A stretch of DNA of 64,000 nt from Malurus cyaneus samueli (taxonomy: Eukaryota > Chordata > Aves > Passeriformes > Maluridae): positions 54,912,918-54,976,917 of the forward strand of contig CM019216.1 in assembly GCA_009741485.1 (NCBI GenBank), in the 5' to 3' direction. Positions 24,325 through 36,016 of the stretch are shown here, in pieces. A program made the position numbers and the translations under genes. Each line of letters opens with the position of its first letter. Position 1 is the stretch's first letter. A model generated the notes under the pieces. It did no database searches, was not told the origin of the DNA, and worked only from the letters and a program-made list of their open reading frames with translations.

Positions 24325-27166
24325 GGCCTATGGATCAGTGATTATCTTTTTGTAATTTACTAAATAAATATAGGCACGTCCACTGAACATTTTAGTGAAT
24401 AATTCAAATTATTAGGAGATGTCCTTTACATTTTTTTTCTCTTCATTGTATAAGAATCACTGTTAGGTCCACATTGTTGTACTTTCCACCTTGACCCCAG
24501 CATTCATTGCTGAAAGTTTACCGTGAATGAAAACGGGGTCTGAGATTTTAAAATCTGTGTCAAAGAATGATATGTCAACAAACTAAAAGCCTTTCTGGTT
24601 CAATTATGGAGCTCATTTATGTAAGCTCGTTTCCCCCAACAGACAGTAAATAAGCACATCTGCTGTTTTATTTCTTTTTTTTTTTCATAATATACATTTA
24701 CCTTTTTTGCTTAGGTGATTATCACAACATCTCTCCTACACAGCATTCACATAACATTCTCTGTGGCAGAGGAACAGAGAGGAAATTTCACATGACAGAC
24801 ATTCGTCTTCTTTGTTTAGTCTTAGTTTGGGAAAATATTCAGATGCTGTGATAATTGGCACAGTATGAATAGGAAAGGACTACAGAATAATTTTGCTTCT
24901 TGTCACCCTCTTATTCCCACAGAAGTCCATAGGGTCTAACTGATGGCAAAATTTGTCTGACAGTTCCTGAAATTAATTTGGATCCTCCTTCTACTAGATT
25001 TCACTGGAGTAGGACTATGACCTTGATCCTACAAAGGTGGGATATTTTGAAAGGAAATGAGTGTTGTTTCAATTTTAAAAATATTAAGGTAAATTTCTTA
25101 ACCAAAAATGAAGAGTAAACACTGCTCACATAAAGAACAGTAAGTATGCTGAGTCCATTTAACAACATTTAGAGTTTCTTTCAATCCCACTGTTAATTTA
25201 CAGTAGATTTGTTTGTGAAATTCTGAGCTCTCATATGGTGTGTTTGTAAATTTAAAAAGGAAATTGGTTTAAAAGAGTTATGTAAAGGAAAATAAATCCC
25301 TCTAGGTATACCAGATATATTTGGAGTACATATTTTGCCAGATTTTAGCCACACTAACTTTAGGAAAAAATACTTGATGCAATCCTTCTGCTTTCAGTTT
25401 GAGTTGTATGTCTTCAGTCCTCTTTTATATATCGAGAGAAAAAAAAATACCAGTTGTCCTTTAACATCCATGTGTTGAGCTATAAGCCTTCTGACAATTT
25501 TATAATAAAAAATTGAAAAAACAAGCTTTGTAATTATATAAAACATCTTGGACAGTCTAAATCAAAACATTTTATAATCTTTTTAGATTTGGTTTTGATG
25601 CAGATTTGCCATCTGCACCTTGGTCTTCTTGGACCATGAAAGTAAATATAAGAGTCCATTCAGTTTTTCCAATAATGATATTCTTACACTTCTTGCTGAG
25701 GGGCAATTGAAATATAATAATTTCATCCTACAAGACAACAACTGCCTCCTCCAGAGCCTTTAAACCCCTGCAGTAATTTTTGGGAGTAAGGAGAGAAACT
25801 GGGAAATAAACAGGGTTCCTTTTCCTGGAAATTAAAGCTGATTTCTCCCAAGAAAAATCTTATTTCCTATTAGAGCTGACTTCTCCTAAGCATTATGTAG
25901 TGGATGATGTATTTGATGCAGTCTTTGCAGGGCTCGACAGTCCTTGCAGGGGTTGTTGGAGCTATTAAATAGCTCAAACTTTAACACTATGAATTAACAA
26001 AACAGTGAGGTGGGAGAAACATGCGCTCCCTATTAAAGCTTTATCCCTGAAAGAGCCCCAGTACCTTCAGAAAAGAAGCCAAAAAGCAGACTGAGAAAAA
26101 TGAGTGAAAGCAGCAGGAATTTAAAAAGCAAATGCTACATCAAAGGGACAGGAAGGAACTGCTGTAACACTGCTGTGATTGCAACTGGGCACAGTCCCAG
26201 GAGGCTGGGGAACAAGCACCTCCAATAAACAGAGCTGTTTCTGTACCAAGTACTTACAAAGCCTTGGTGAAATATGGAAATATGCTTAGTAAAAGGCCAT
26301 GAACATGCTGATATCTCACCTCCACAAGCATTTACTCCATCATCAGCAAATACCAAGCCAAATAAGGACACGTCTTGCTACCAGCATATGAATTCTCTGT
26401 GGACCCTGGCTAAAAGGATGCCCCCATGAAATCATTCTCTGAGAGCTAACCAGACAAAGGCATTGAGATATGCCAAAAAGCCCTGTGTAAGAGCTCAAGG
26501 CTTTGAAATGGATTAGGGAAGAAAAAGAAAAGCAAGAAAAACCACGAGGCTTTTTTTTTTGCACTTTATTTTAGTTTAATTCCTCCCAGCTGAATGAAAC
26601 GACAAATCCAAGGGTAGTTACACTGACCGTACAACACCAAGGCAAATTACTAATTAGCTATTCATTCTTTACTGAGTACTCCAAGAAAAGGAGAGTATTT
26701 AATTCTGGGAATCACCATCCAGTCCTGCCTTGCACCCTGATGATCACAATGCAAATAACCACTGTGACTTGGCATAAGTTACTTGTCCCACTGTAAATGT
26801 TCCCAAACCTCAATCTGAGAAACAGAAGCACAGGAAGAAGTGCCTGCATTTCTCTTTTACTGAATAGGCATGTGCCTTGGGATGTGGACCACTCCTATAA
26901 AGCAAGGAGAAGGAAGTGTCTGGTGGCTCCTTATTTGCCAGCCTTTTGTACAGCTGCCCAGCCAGAGCCACAGGCAGCCCTCTCCAGATTTATGATTTGC
27001 ACACTGGAGCCATGATTCTGCAAAAAGCTCTGCATGTCTTACTTTTAGGCAAATACACTACTTCATATGGTAAATTTTAAATATATAGGTGGATGATATG
27101 TGCTAGTAAATTTTAAAATATACAAAAGAGGAAGAAAGCACAGGACTTCTGAGAAAATAAAACACA

Positions 27167-28158
27167 GCAGATCCCAGGGGGTCACAATCAGTGTCACAGT
27201 CTAGTTGGAGTCTGTCACTAGTGCTGCTGCCCAAGGTTCAACACTGGCACATAGTTGCTTAACTTATCCATCAGTGACTTGGACAAAGAGACAGATGCCT
27301 CCTGGGAGATTTTGCTGATGACACAAAGCAGGGAGGAATGGCCAATACCCCAGGGGGCTGTGCAGCCCTTCAGAAGGACCTCGACAGGCTGGAGAGAAGG
27401 CAGAGAAGAACTGTTTGGAGTTCAGCAAAGGCCAATGCAGGGTCCTGCCCTTGGGGGAAAAATAACCTGCACCGGCACAGGCTGGGAGCTGACCTGCTGG
27501 GAAACAGCTCTGCAGAGAAGGAACGGGGGATCCTGGTGGACACCAAGCTGTCCATGAGCCAGCAGCGTGGCCTTGTGGCCAAGGCCAGTGGCATCCTGGG
27601 TACATTAGGGAGAGCACTGCCAGCAGGTCAAGGGGGGAAATCTGACCCTCTGCTCAGCCCTGCTGAGGCCACATCTGGAGAGTTGTGTCCAGCTCTGGGC
27701 TCCTCAGCACATGGAACTCCTGCAGCAGGTCCAGCAGAGGGCAATGAAGATGATTAAGGGACAGGAGCACACCATTTACAAGGAAAGGTGGAGGGAACTT
27801 GGTCTGTTCAGCCTGGAGAAGAGACAACTGAGAGATGCATTCATCAATGTGTATAAATACGTAAAAGAATGGTGCCAAGAGGGTGTTTCCAGGTTCCTCT
27901 TGGTGGTCCCCAAGCAGTAAGACAAGAGGCAACAGACAGGTCCCCCTGAATATGAGGAAAAACTTCTTCACTGTGTGGGTGACCACGCCCTGGAACAGAT
28001 TGCCCAGAAAGGTTGTAGAGTCTTCCCAACTGGAGATATTCAAGAGCCATCTGGATATAATCCTGAGCCATGTGCTCTAGGATAACCCTGCTTGAGGCAG
28101 GGAGGTTGTACCAGATGATCATTTGGTGCCTTTCAATTTACCCATTCATGATTCTGTG
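27167..28158 (+). mobile_element. CR1 LINE, 3' half of ORF2 with 3' tail (copy A)
   Basis: The end of the CR1 reverse-transcriptase gene and the 3' UTR. Visible landmarks in order are: LSISDLDK; the catalytic FADD box (27,311-27,322), which is out of frame with the preceding codons through a one-base deletion; LDRLERRQRR; LGADLLGNSSAEKERGILVD; KLSMSQQ; MKMIKGQEH; ERWRELGLFSLEKRQLRDAF; and NRLPRKVVESSQLEIFKSHL. It closes with a CCCATTCATGATTCTGTG tail. It is dead: 5'-truncated, frameshifted and lacking the endonuclease and most of the polymerase domain. It is very close in sequence to the CR1 at 44,790-46,757. Mirror and partial copies at 30,882-31,728 and 34,508-34,680 belong to the inverted-repeat block, not to separate insertions. 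Confidence 0.92.
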
Positions 28159-28207
28159 TTTTTTAAGGCAAAACAAACATCAATGCTTAAATCACCCTTG
28201 CCACAAG

Positions 28208-28218
28208 ATGATGATGAT

Positions 28219-28249
<31 letters not shown>

Positions 28250-28259
28250 TAAATAAAAT

Positions 28260-28290
<31 letters not shown>

Positions 28291-28327
28291 GTGCTAGGAA
28301 TTATTAAATAATAATAATATAATAATA

Positions 28328-28360
<33 letters not shown>
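28208..28360. repeat. (AAT)n microsatellite, left copy
   Basis: A long, interrupted AAT array about 50 bases after the CR1 tail. Its length and interruptions differ from the two partner copies at about 30,691-30,830 and 34,735-34,877, as expected of sequencing error in such arrays. Confidence 0.95.
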
Positions 28361-28363
<3 letters not shown>

Positions 28364-28379
28364 CACAAACAACAAAACC

Positions 28380-29503
28380 AGAAAAAAACAACATGCATAA
28401 ATGCGTGCTTCAAGTGCTTTCGAAGGAACTGAAATGTATGAAAGGAAAGGAATGAAGAGTAGGGCCATGCTATTAATTTTCAGAGGAATAAAAAAGGACT
28501 AATTGCTGATGGATAACCATGTGATAGGAACAGATTAGGTGATATGTGTGTTCAGAATTAGAAAGGGAGATGATATAGGGTCCTTGCAGGACGTAGCATA
28601 CCTTGTCGAGAGAACAGGGCAAAAGAAACTCAGTGTTGATCTTAAGCTTTAGATATTCAGTTCTCCCATCTGTGAAGGACACAGCAGAACTTTCATGTCT
28701 CGCTAGAGAGGGCATGATAATGGAAGCCATATATAAGCACCTTGGTAATGGAAGCAATCTACAAGCACTTAATGGGCTGAAAAATGATGTTGTGTGACCC
28801 AAAGCACAGTGACTGTTTAGGTATTCCTTGTGTGAATACATATTTTCACACCTCTTCAATTGTTTTGTGATCAATTTAGAAAACAGTCAATAAAAGGTTG
28901 GCATGAGACCTCTCTGAATAGCCAATAGAAAGTGAGTTTTCCTCTAGCAGCTCATTGAGCCAGCCATTCAGAACCCTTGTGAACCAAAGAATTGAGTAAT
29001 ACAGTACAACACAACTGACAAGCCCAAACACAACATTCTCCTCTTTGATCTCTTCTCCAGATCTTTTATGTGCCATTTGAATATCAATCTACAGCACACC
29101 CTTCTCTTATTTGCTCAGAATATGCAATGTACTGCGATTTGTGATGTTGATCAAAGGAATGACTTGATTGGGATGATTAAAGTAAGAGACCAGACCCATG
29201 TGTTTCTCTTTTTCACAAGTGCACACGAGAGACAGAAATTAATGAGAACTATGTTAGGAGCTGAGGAAGCATCATACCAACCACCCCTTCAGTCTGCAGG
29301 ACTGTGAGTGTGAAAAGGGCTCAGGAAAGAGCATGCATATCTTAAAGCATTCCATTTTATTTTCAAATGCAGAAAATCATTTGCCATTTGGATCATTATG
29401 AAGGCAGGAGGACTGGGCTAGTACATCCAGATGGAAATCCTGTTTTGGATTCCTTTGGATGAGAAGTGTGTGATAATTCACAGCATATTCCAGGAAGCTA
29501 GAA
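28380..29503. other. Unidentified segment inside the inverted repeat
   Basis: About 1.1 kb of moderately complex DNA present three times in the window (here, inverted at about 29,555-30,660, and direct at about 34,890-36,016). It contains a minus-strand open frame of 133 codons (28,473-28,874) and plus-strand frames of 64 and 79 codons (28,603-28,797 and 29,068-29,307). These frames are preserved in all three copies only because the copies are almost identical. I recognise no protein family, LTR ends or CR1 sequence. It may be ordinary unique DNA. Confidence 0.4.
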
Positions 29504-29554
29504 ATCAAAAGTATTAAAAAAAAAAAAAATTAGGAGAAGAAGTTTTCTTCAGTA
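29504..29554. other. Centre of the giant inverted repeat
   Basis: A 51-base spacer containing an A-run of about 14 followed by TTAGGAGAAGAAGTTTTCTT. The second half is the reverse complement of the sequence that follows the third copy (about 36,017-36,055). The turn therefore happens at the poly(A/T) run. Confidence 0.85.
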
Positions 29555-30690
29555 TTCTAGCTTCCTGGAATATGCTGTGAATTATCACACACTTCTCATC
29601 CAAAGGAATCCAAAACAGGATTTCCATCTGGATGTACTAGCCCAGTCCTCCTGCCTTCATAATGATCCAAATGGCAAATGATTTTCTGCATTTGAAAATA
29701 AAATGGAATGCTTTAAGATATGCATGCTCTTTCCTGAGCCCTTTTCACACTCACAGTCCTGCAGACTGAAGGGGTGGTTGGTATGATGCTTCCTCAGCTC
29801 CTAACATAGTTCTCATTAATTTCTGTCTCTCGTGTGCACTTGTGAAAAAGAGAAACACATGGGTCTGGTCTCTTACTTTAATCATCCCAATCAAGTCATT
29901 CCTTTGATCAACATCACAAATCGCAGTACATTGCATATTCTGAGCAAATAAGAGAAGGGTGTGCTGTAGATTGATATTCAATGGCACATAAAAGATCTGG
30001 AGAAGAGATCAAAGAGGAGAATGTTGTGTTTGGGCTTGTCAGTTGTGTTGTACTGTATTACTCAATTCTTTGGTTCACAAGGGTTCTGAATGGCTGGCTC
30101 AATGAGCTGCTAGAGGAAAACTCACTTTCTATTGGCTATTCAGAGAGGTCTCATGCCAACATTTTATTGACTGTTTTCTAAATTGATCACAAAACAATTG
30201 AAGAGGTGTGAAAATATGTATTCACACAAGGAATACCTAAACAGTCACTGTGCTTTGGGTCACACAACATCATTTTTCAGCCCATTAAGTGCTTGTAGAT
30301 TGCTTCCATTACCAAGGTGCTTATATATGGCTTCCATTTCATGCCCTCTCTAGCGAGACATGAAAGTTCTGCTGTGTCCTTCACAGATGGGAGAACTGAA
30401 TATCTAAAGCTTAAGATCAACACTGAGTTTCTTTTGCCCTGTTCTCTCGACAAGGTATGCTACGTCCTGCAAGGACCCTATATCATCTCCCTTTCTAATT
30501 CTGAACACACATATCACCTAATCTGTTCCTATCACATGGTTATCCATCAGCAATTAGTCCTTTTTTATTCCTCTGAAAATTAATAGCATGGCCTACTCTT
30601 CATTCCTTTCCTTTTACATTTCAGTTCCTCGAAAGCACTTGAAGCACGCATTTATGCATGTTGTTTTTTTCTGGTTTGTTGTTTGTGTTG

Positions 30691-30788
30691 TTTATTTTTT
30701 ATTATTATATATATTATATTATTATTTATTATTATTTTATTTCTAGCATTTTATTATTATTATTATTTATTATTTTATTATTATTTTA

Positions 30789-30822
<34 letters not shown>

Positions 30823-30830
30823 CATCATCT
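30691..30830. repeat. (ATT)n microsatellite, mirror copy
   Basis: Reverse complement of the array at 28,208-28,360. It gives rise to Tyr/Ile-rich open frames that are not genes. Confidence 0.95.
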
Positions 30831-30881
30831 ATTCTTGTGGCAAGGGTGATTTAAGCATTGATGTTTGTTTGCCTTAATAAA

Positions 30882-31728
30882 CACAGATCATGAATGGGTA
30901 AGATTGAAAGGCCCAATGGATATCTGGTACAACCTCCTGCTCAAGCGGGTTATCCTAGAGCACATGGCTCAGGATTATATCCAGATGGCTCTTGAATATC
31001 TCCAGTTGGGAAGACTCTACAACCTTTGGGCAATCTGTTCCAGGGCGTGGTAACCCACACAGTGAAGAAGTTTTTCCTCATATTCAGGGGACCTGTCTGT
31101 TGCCTCTTGTCTTACTGCTTGGGGACCACCGAGGAACCTGGAAACACCTCTTGCACCATTCTTTTACGTATTTTACATTGATGATGCATCTCCAGTTGTC
31201 TCTTCTCCAGGCTGAACAGACCAAGTTCCCTCCACTTTCCTTGTAAATGGTGTCTGTCCTATCATTTGTTGCCCTCCTGGTGCTGAGGAGTTCCATGTGC
31301 TGGAGCCGAGTGACAACTTCATGTGCTCAGAATTCTGATGCCATTGGCCAGGATGCCACTGGCCTTGGCACAAGGCCGCTGCTGATGCAGCAGGTGTCCA
31401 CCAGGATCCCCGTTCTCTCTCGCGGAGCTGTTCCGCAGCAGGTCAGGTCTACCAGGGCAGGACCCCGATGGCCTTTGCTAACTCCAAACAGTTCTTCTCT
31501 CCTTCTCTCCAGCCTGTCGAGGTCCTTCTGAAGGGCTGCACAGCCCCTGGGGTATTGGCCATTCCTCCCTGCTTTGTGTCATCAGCAAAATCTCCCAGGA
31601 GGCACTGTCTCTTTGTCCAGTCACTGATGATAAGTTAAGCAACTATGTGCCAGTGTTGAACCTTGGGCAGCAGCACTAGTGACAGTCCACTAGACTGTGA
31701 CACTGATTGTGACCCCTGGGATCTGCTG
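30882..31728 (-). mobile_element. CR1 LINE, mirror image of copy A
   Basis: Inverted copy of the CR1 at 27,167-28,158, with extra short deletions. It is part of the inverted repeat and not an independent insertion. Its minus-strand frames (for example 31,084-31,296) are degraded ORF2 pieces. Confidence 0.9.
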
Positions 31729-34482
31729 TGTTTTTTCTCAGAAGTCCTGTGCTTTCTTCCTCTTTTGATATTTAAATTTACTAGCACATATCATCCACCT
31801 ATATATTTAAATTTACCATATGAAGTAGTGTATTTGCCTAAAAGTAAGACATGCAGATTGCAGAATCATGGCTCCAGTGTGCAAATCATAAAATCTGCCT
31901 GTGGCTCTGGCTGGAGTGCAGGCTGGCAAATAAGGAGCCACCAGACACTTCCTTCTCCTTGCTTTATAGGAGTGGTCCACATCCCAAGGCACATGCCTAT
32001 TCAGTAAAAGAGAAATGCAGGCACTTCTTCCTGTGCTTCTGTTTCTCAGATTGAGGTTTGGGAACATTTACAGTGGGACAAGTAACTTATGCCAAGTCAC
32101 AGTGGTTATTTGCATTGTGATCATCAGGGTGCAAGGCAGGACTGGATGGTGATTCCCAGAATTAAATACTCTCCTTTTCTTGGAGTACTCAGTAAAGAAT
32201 GAATAGCTAATTAGTAATTTGCCTTGGTGTTGTACGGTTCAGTGTAACTACCCTTGGATTTGTCGTTTCATTCCAGTGGGAGGAATTAAACTAAAATAAA
32301 GTGCAAAAAAAAGCCTCTTTTGCTTTTCTTTTCTACAAAGCCTTGAGCTCTTACACAGGGCTTTTTGGCTCATGCTTTGTCTGTAGTCTCGAGAATGATT
32401 TCATGGGGGCATCCTTTTAGCCAGGGTCCACAGAGACTTCATATGCTGTAGCAAGACGTGTCTTATTTGCTTGGTATTTGTGATGATGGAGTAATGCTTG
32501 TTGAGGTAGTCAGCATGTTCATGGCTTTTACTAAGCATATTTCCATATTTCACAGGCTTTGTAAGTACTTGGTACAGACAAAGCTCTGTTTATTGGAGGT
32601 GCTTGTTCCCAGCCTTGGGACTGTGCCCAGTTGCAATCACAGCAGTGTTTACAGCAGTTCCTTCCTGTCCCTTTGATGTAGCATTTGCTTTTTAAATTCC
32701 TGCTGCTTTCACTCATTTTTCTCAGTCTGCTTTTTGGCTTCTTTTCTGAAGGTACTGGGCTCTTTCAGGGATAAAGCTTTAATAGGGAGCGCATGTTTCT
32801 CCCACCTCACTGTTTTGTTAATTCATAGTGTTAAAGTTTGAGCTATTTAATAGCTCCAACAACCCCTGCAAGGACTGTCGAGCCCTGCAAAGACTGCATC
32901 AAATACATCATCCACTACATAATGCTTAGGAGAAGTCAGCTCTAATAGGAAATAAGATTTTTCTTGGGAGAAATCAGCTTTAATTTCCAGGAAAGGAACC
33001 TGTTTTTTCCTTCTCTTCCTTACTCCCAAAAATTACTGCAGGGTTAAAGTCTGGAGGAGGCAGTTGTTGTCTTGTAGTAATTATTAGTATTTTCATTGCC
33101 CTCAGCAAGAAGTGTAAGAATCATTATTGGAAAAAATGGATCTATATATTCTATTCATGGTCAAGAAGACCAGGTGCAGATGGAAATCTGCATCAACAAT
33201 CTAAAAAGATTATAAAATGTTTTATTTAGACTGTCCAAGAGTTTTATGATTACAAAGCTTGTTTTTTCAATTTTTTATTATAAAATTGTCAGAAGGCTTA
33301 TAGCTCAACACATGGATGTTAAAGGACAACTGGTATTTTTTTTTCTCTCGATATATAAAAGAGGACTGAAGACATACAACTCAAACTGAAAGCAGAAGGA
33401 TTGCATCAAGTATTTTTTCCTAAAGTTAGTGTGGCTAAAATCTGGCAAAATATGTACTCCAAATATATCTGGTATACCTAGAGGGATTTATTTTCCTTTA
33501 CATAACTCTTTTAAACCAATTTCCTTTTTAAATTTACAAACACACCATATGAGAGCTCAGAATTTCACAAACAAATCTACTGTAAATTAACAGTGGGATT
33601 GAAAGAAACTCTAAATGTTGTTAATGGACTCAGCATACTTACTGTTCTTTATGTGAGCAGTGTTTACTCTTCATTTTTGGTTAAGAAATTTACCTTAATA
33701 TTTTTAAAATTGAAACAACACTCATTTCCTTTCAAAATATCCACCTTTGTAGGATCAAGGTCATAGTCCTACTCCAGTGAAATCTAGTAGAAGGAGGATC
33801 CAAATTAATTTCAGGAACTGTCAGACAAATTTTGCCATCAGTTAGACCCTATGGACTTCTGTGGGAATAAGAGGGTGACAAGAAGCAAAATTATTCTGTA
33901 GTCCTTTCCTATTCATACTGTGCCAATTATCACAGCATCTGAATATTTTCCCAAACTAAGACTAAACAAAGAAGACGAATGTCTGTCATGTGAAATTTCC
34001 TCTCTGTTCCTCTGCCACAGAGAAATGTTATGTGAATGCTGTGTAGGAGAGATGTTGTGATAATCACCTAAGCAAAAAAGGTAAATGTATATTATGAAAA
34101 AAAAAAAAAAACAGCAGATGTGCTTATTTACTGTCTGTTGGGGGAAAAGAGCTTACATAAATGAGCTCCATAATTGAACCAGAAAGGCTTTTAGTTTGTT
34201 GACATATCATTCTTTGACACAGATTTTAAAATCTCAGACCCCGTTTTCATTCACGGTAAACTTTCAGCAATGAATGCTGGGTCAAGGTGGAAAGTACAAC
34301 AATGTGGACCTAACAGTGATTCTTATACAATGAAGAGAAAAAAAATGTAAAGGACATCTCCTAATAATTTGAATTATTCACTAAAATGTTCAGTGGACGT
34401 GCCTATATTTATTTAGTAAATTACAAAAGATAGTACTGATCCTAGGCCATCTTTCTCTTATGCGGTGTGCTGTTCTGTGTGT

Positions 34483-34507
34483 NNNNNNNNNNNNNNNNNN
34501 NNNNNNN
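34483..34507. other. Assembly gap of 25 N
   Basis: Exactly 25 undetermined bases. It sits between the decaying outer end of the right arm and the start of a third copy of the inner sequence. A fixed 25-base gap is a convention of some scaffolding or gap-filling programs, so its length is probably not a measurement. Confidence 0.98.
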
Positions 34508-34827
34508 AATGAACAGATTCCCAGAAAGGTTGTAGAGTCTTCCCAACTGGAGATATTCAAGAGCCATCTGGATATAATCCTGAGCCATGTGCTCTAGGAT
34601 AACCCTGCTTGAGCAGGGAGGTTGGACCAATGATCCATTTGTGGTGCCTTTCAATCTTACCCATTCATGGATTCTGTGTTTATTAAGGCAAAACAAACAT
34701 CAATGCTTAAATCACCCTTGCCACAAGAATTGATGATGATGATTAATAATAATAATAATAATAAATAATAATAATAATAATAATAATAATATAATAATAA
34801 ATATAATAATAATAATAATATAATTAG

Positions 34828-34859
<32 letters not shown>

Positions 34860-36016
34860 TAATAATAATAATAATAACAACACCAAACACAAAACCAGAA
34901 AAAAACAACATGCATAAATGCGTGCTTCAAGTGCTTTCGAAGGAAACTGAAATGTATGAAGGAAAGGAATGAAGAGTAGGGCCATGCTATTAATTTTCAG
35001 AGGAATAAAAAAGGACTAATTGCTGATGGATAACCATGTGATAGGAACAGATTAGGTGATATGTGTGTTCAGAATTAGAAAGGGAGATGATATAGGGTCC
35101 TTGCAGGACGTAGCATACCTTGTCGAGAGAACAGGGCAAAAGAAACTCAGTGTTGATCTTAAGCTTTAGATATTCAGTTCTCCCATCTGTGAAGGACACA
35201 GCAGAACTTTCATGTCTCGCTAGAGAGGGCATGATAATGGAAGCCATATATAAGCACCTTGGTAATGGAAGCAATCTACAAGCACTTAATGGGCTGAAAA
35301 ATGATGTTGTGTGACCCAAAGCACAGTGACTGTTTAGGTATTCCTTGTGTGAATACATATTTTCCACCTCTTCAATTGTTTTGTGATCAATTTAGAAAAC
35401 AGTCAATAAAAGTTTGGCATGAGACCTTTCTGAATAGCCAATAGAAAGTGAGTTTTCCTCTAGCAGCTCATTGAGCCAGCCATTCAGAACCCTTGTGAAC
35501 CAAAGAATTGAGTAATACAGTACAACACAACTGACAAGCCCAAACACAACATTCTCCTCTTTGATCTCTTCTCCAGATCTTTTATGTGCCATTTGAATAT
35601 CAATCTACAGCACACCCTTCTCTTATTTGCTCAGAATATGCATGTTCTGCGATTGTTGATGTTGATCAAAGGAATGACTTGATTGGGATGATTAAAGTAA
35701 GAGACCAGACCCATGTGTTTCTCTTTTTCACAAGTGCACACGAGAGACAGAAATTAATGAGAACTATGTTAGGAGCTGAGGAAGCATCATACCAACCACC
35801 CTTCAGTCTGCGGACTGTGAGTGTGAAAAGGGCTCAGGAAAGAGCATGCATATCTTAAAGCATTCCATTTTATTTTCAAATGCAGAAAATCATTTGCCAT
35901 TTGGATCATTATGAAGGCAGGAGGACTGGGCTAGTACATCCAGATGGAAATCCTGTTTTTGGATTCCTTTGGATGAGAAGTGTGTGATAATTCACAGCTA
36001 TTCCAGGAAGCTAGAA
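34508..36016 (+). repeat. Third, direct copy of the inner inverted-repeat sequence
   Basis: Matches 27,992-29,503 in the same orientation: the CR1 tail (34,508-34,680), the (AAT)n array (34,735-34,877) and the unidentified segment. A few one-base differences separate it from the left copy. After CTAGAA at 36,011-36,016 it continues smoothly into new sequence, unlike the left copy, which breaks at the same motif (29,498-29,503). This is therefore probably the same genomic segment assembled from the other side of a gap. Confidence 0.93.

Larger units (their letters stand above)
24325..29503 (+). repeat. Left arm of a giant inverted repeat
   Basis: About 5.2 kb that returns as its reverse complement at 29,555-34,450. 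Anchor examples: TAGGCACGTCCACTGAACAT here (24,371) and its complement near 34,394; the sequence around 25,310-25,350 and its complement near 33,440-33,475; the CR1 at 27,167 and its mirror at 31,728. The outer 2.8 kb (24,325-27,166) holds no recognised gene or repeat. The inner part holds a CR1, an (AAT)n repeat and an unidentified 1.1-kb segment. I take this arm to be the native copy because it joins the upstream unique sequence smoothly. See the findings for the artefact argument. Confidence 0.93.
29555..34450 (-). repeat. Right arm of the giant inverted repeat, probable artefact
   Basis: Reverse complement of 24,325-29,503, about 280 bases shorter. Differences are mostly scattered one-base losses or gains plus a few block losses, such as about 60 bases missing from the CR1 around 31,445-31,470. 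Agreement decays near the outer end (34,430-34,450). It is followed by about 30 bases of unplaced sequence and a 25-N gap. Any gene or repeat here is a mirror of the left arm. Confidence 0.93.

Noticed and set aside
28473..30583. Apparently conserved short proteins repeated two or three times around 28.5-30.6 kb and 35 kb
   Set aside because: The repetition comes from the inverted and third copies of one DNA segment, so it is not evidence of selection on a protein or of a gene family.
30658..30877. Tyr/Ile/Leu-rich open frames resembling membrane peptides (also near 34,657-34,930 and 49,837-50,114)
   Set aside because: They are translations of AAT, ATAAAT or ATAGAA simple repeats.
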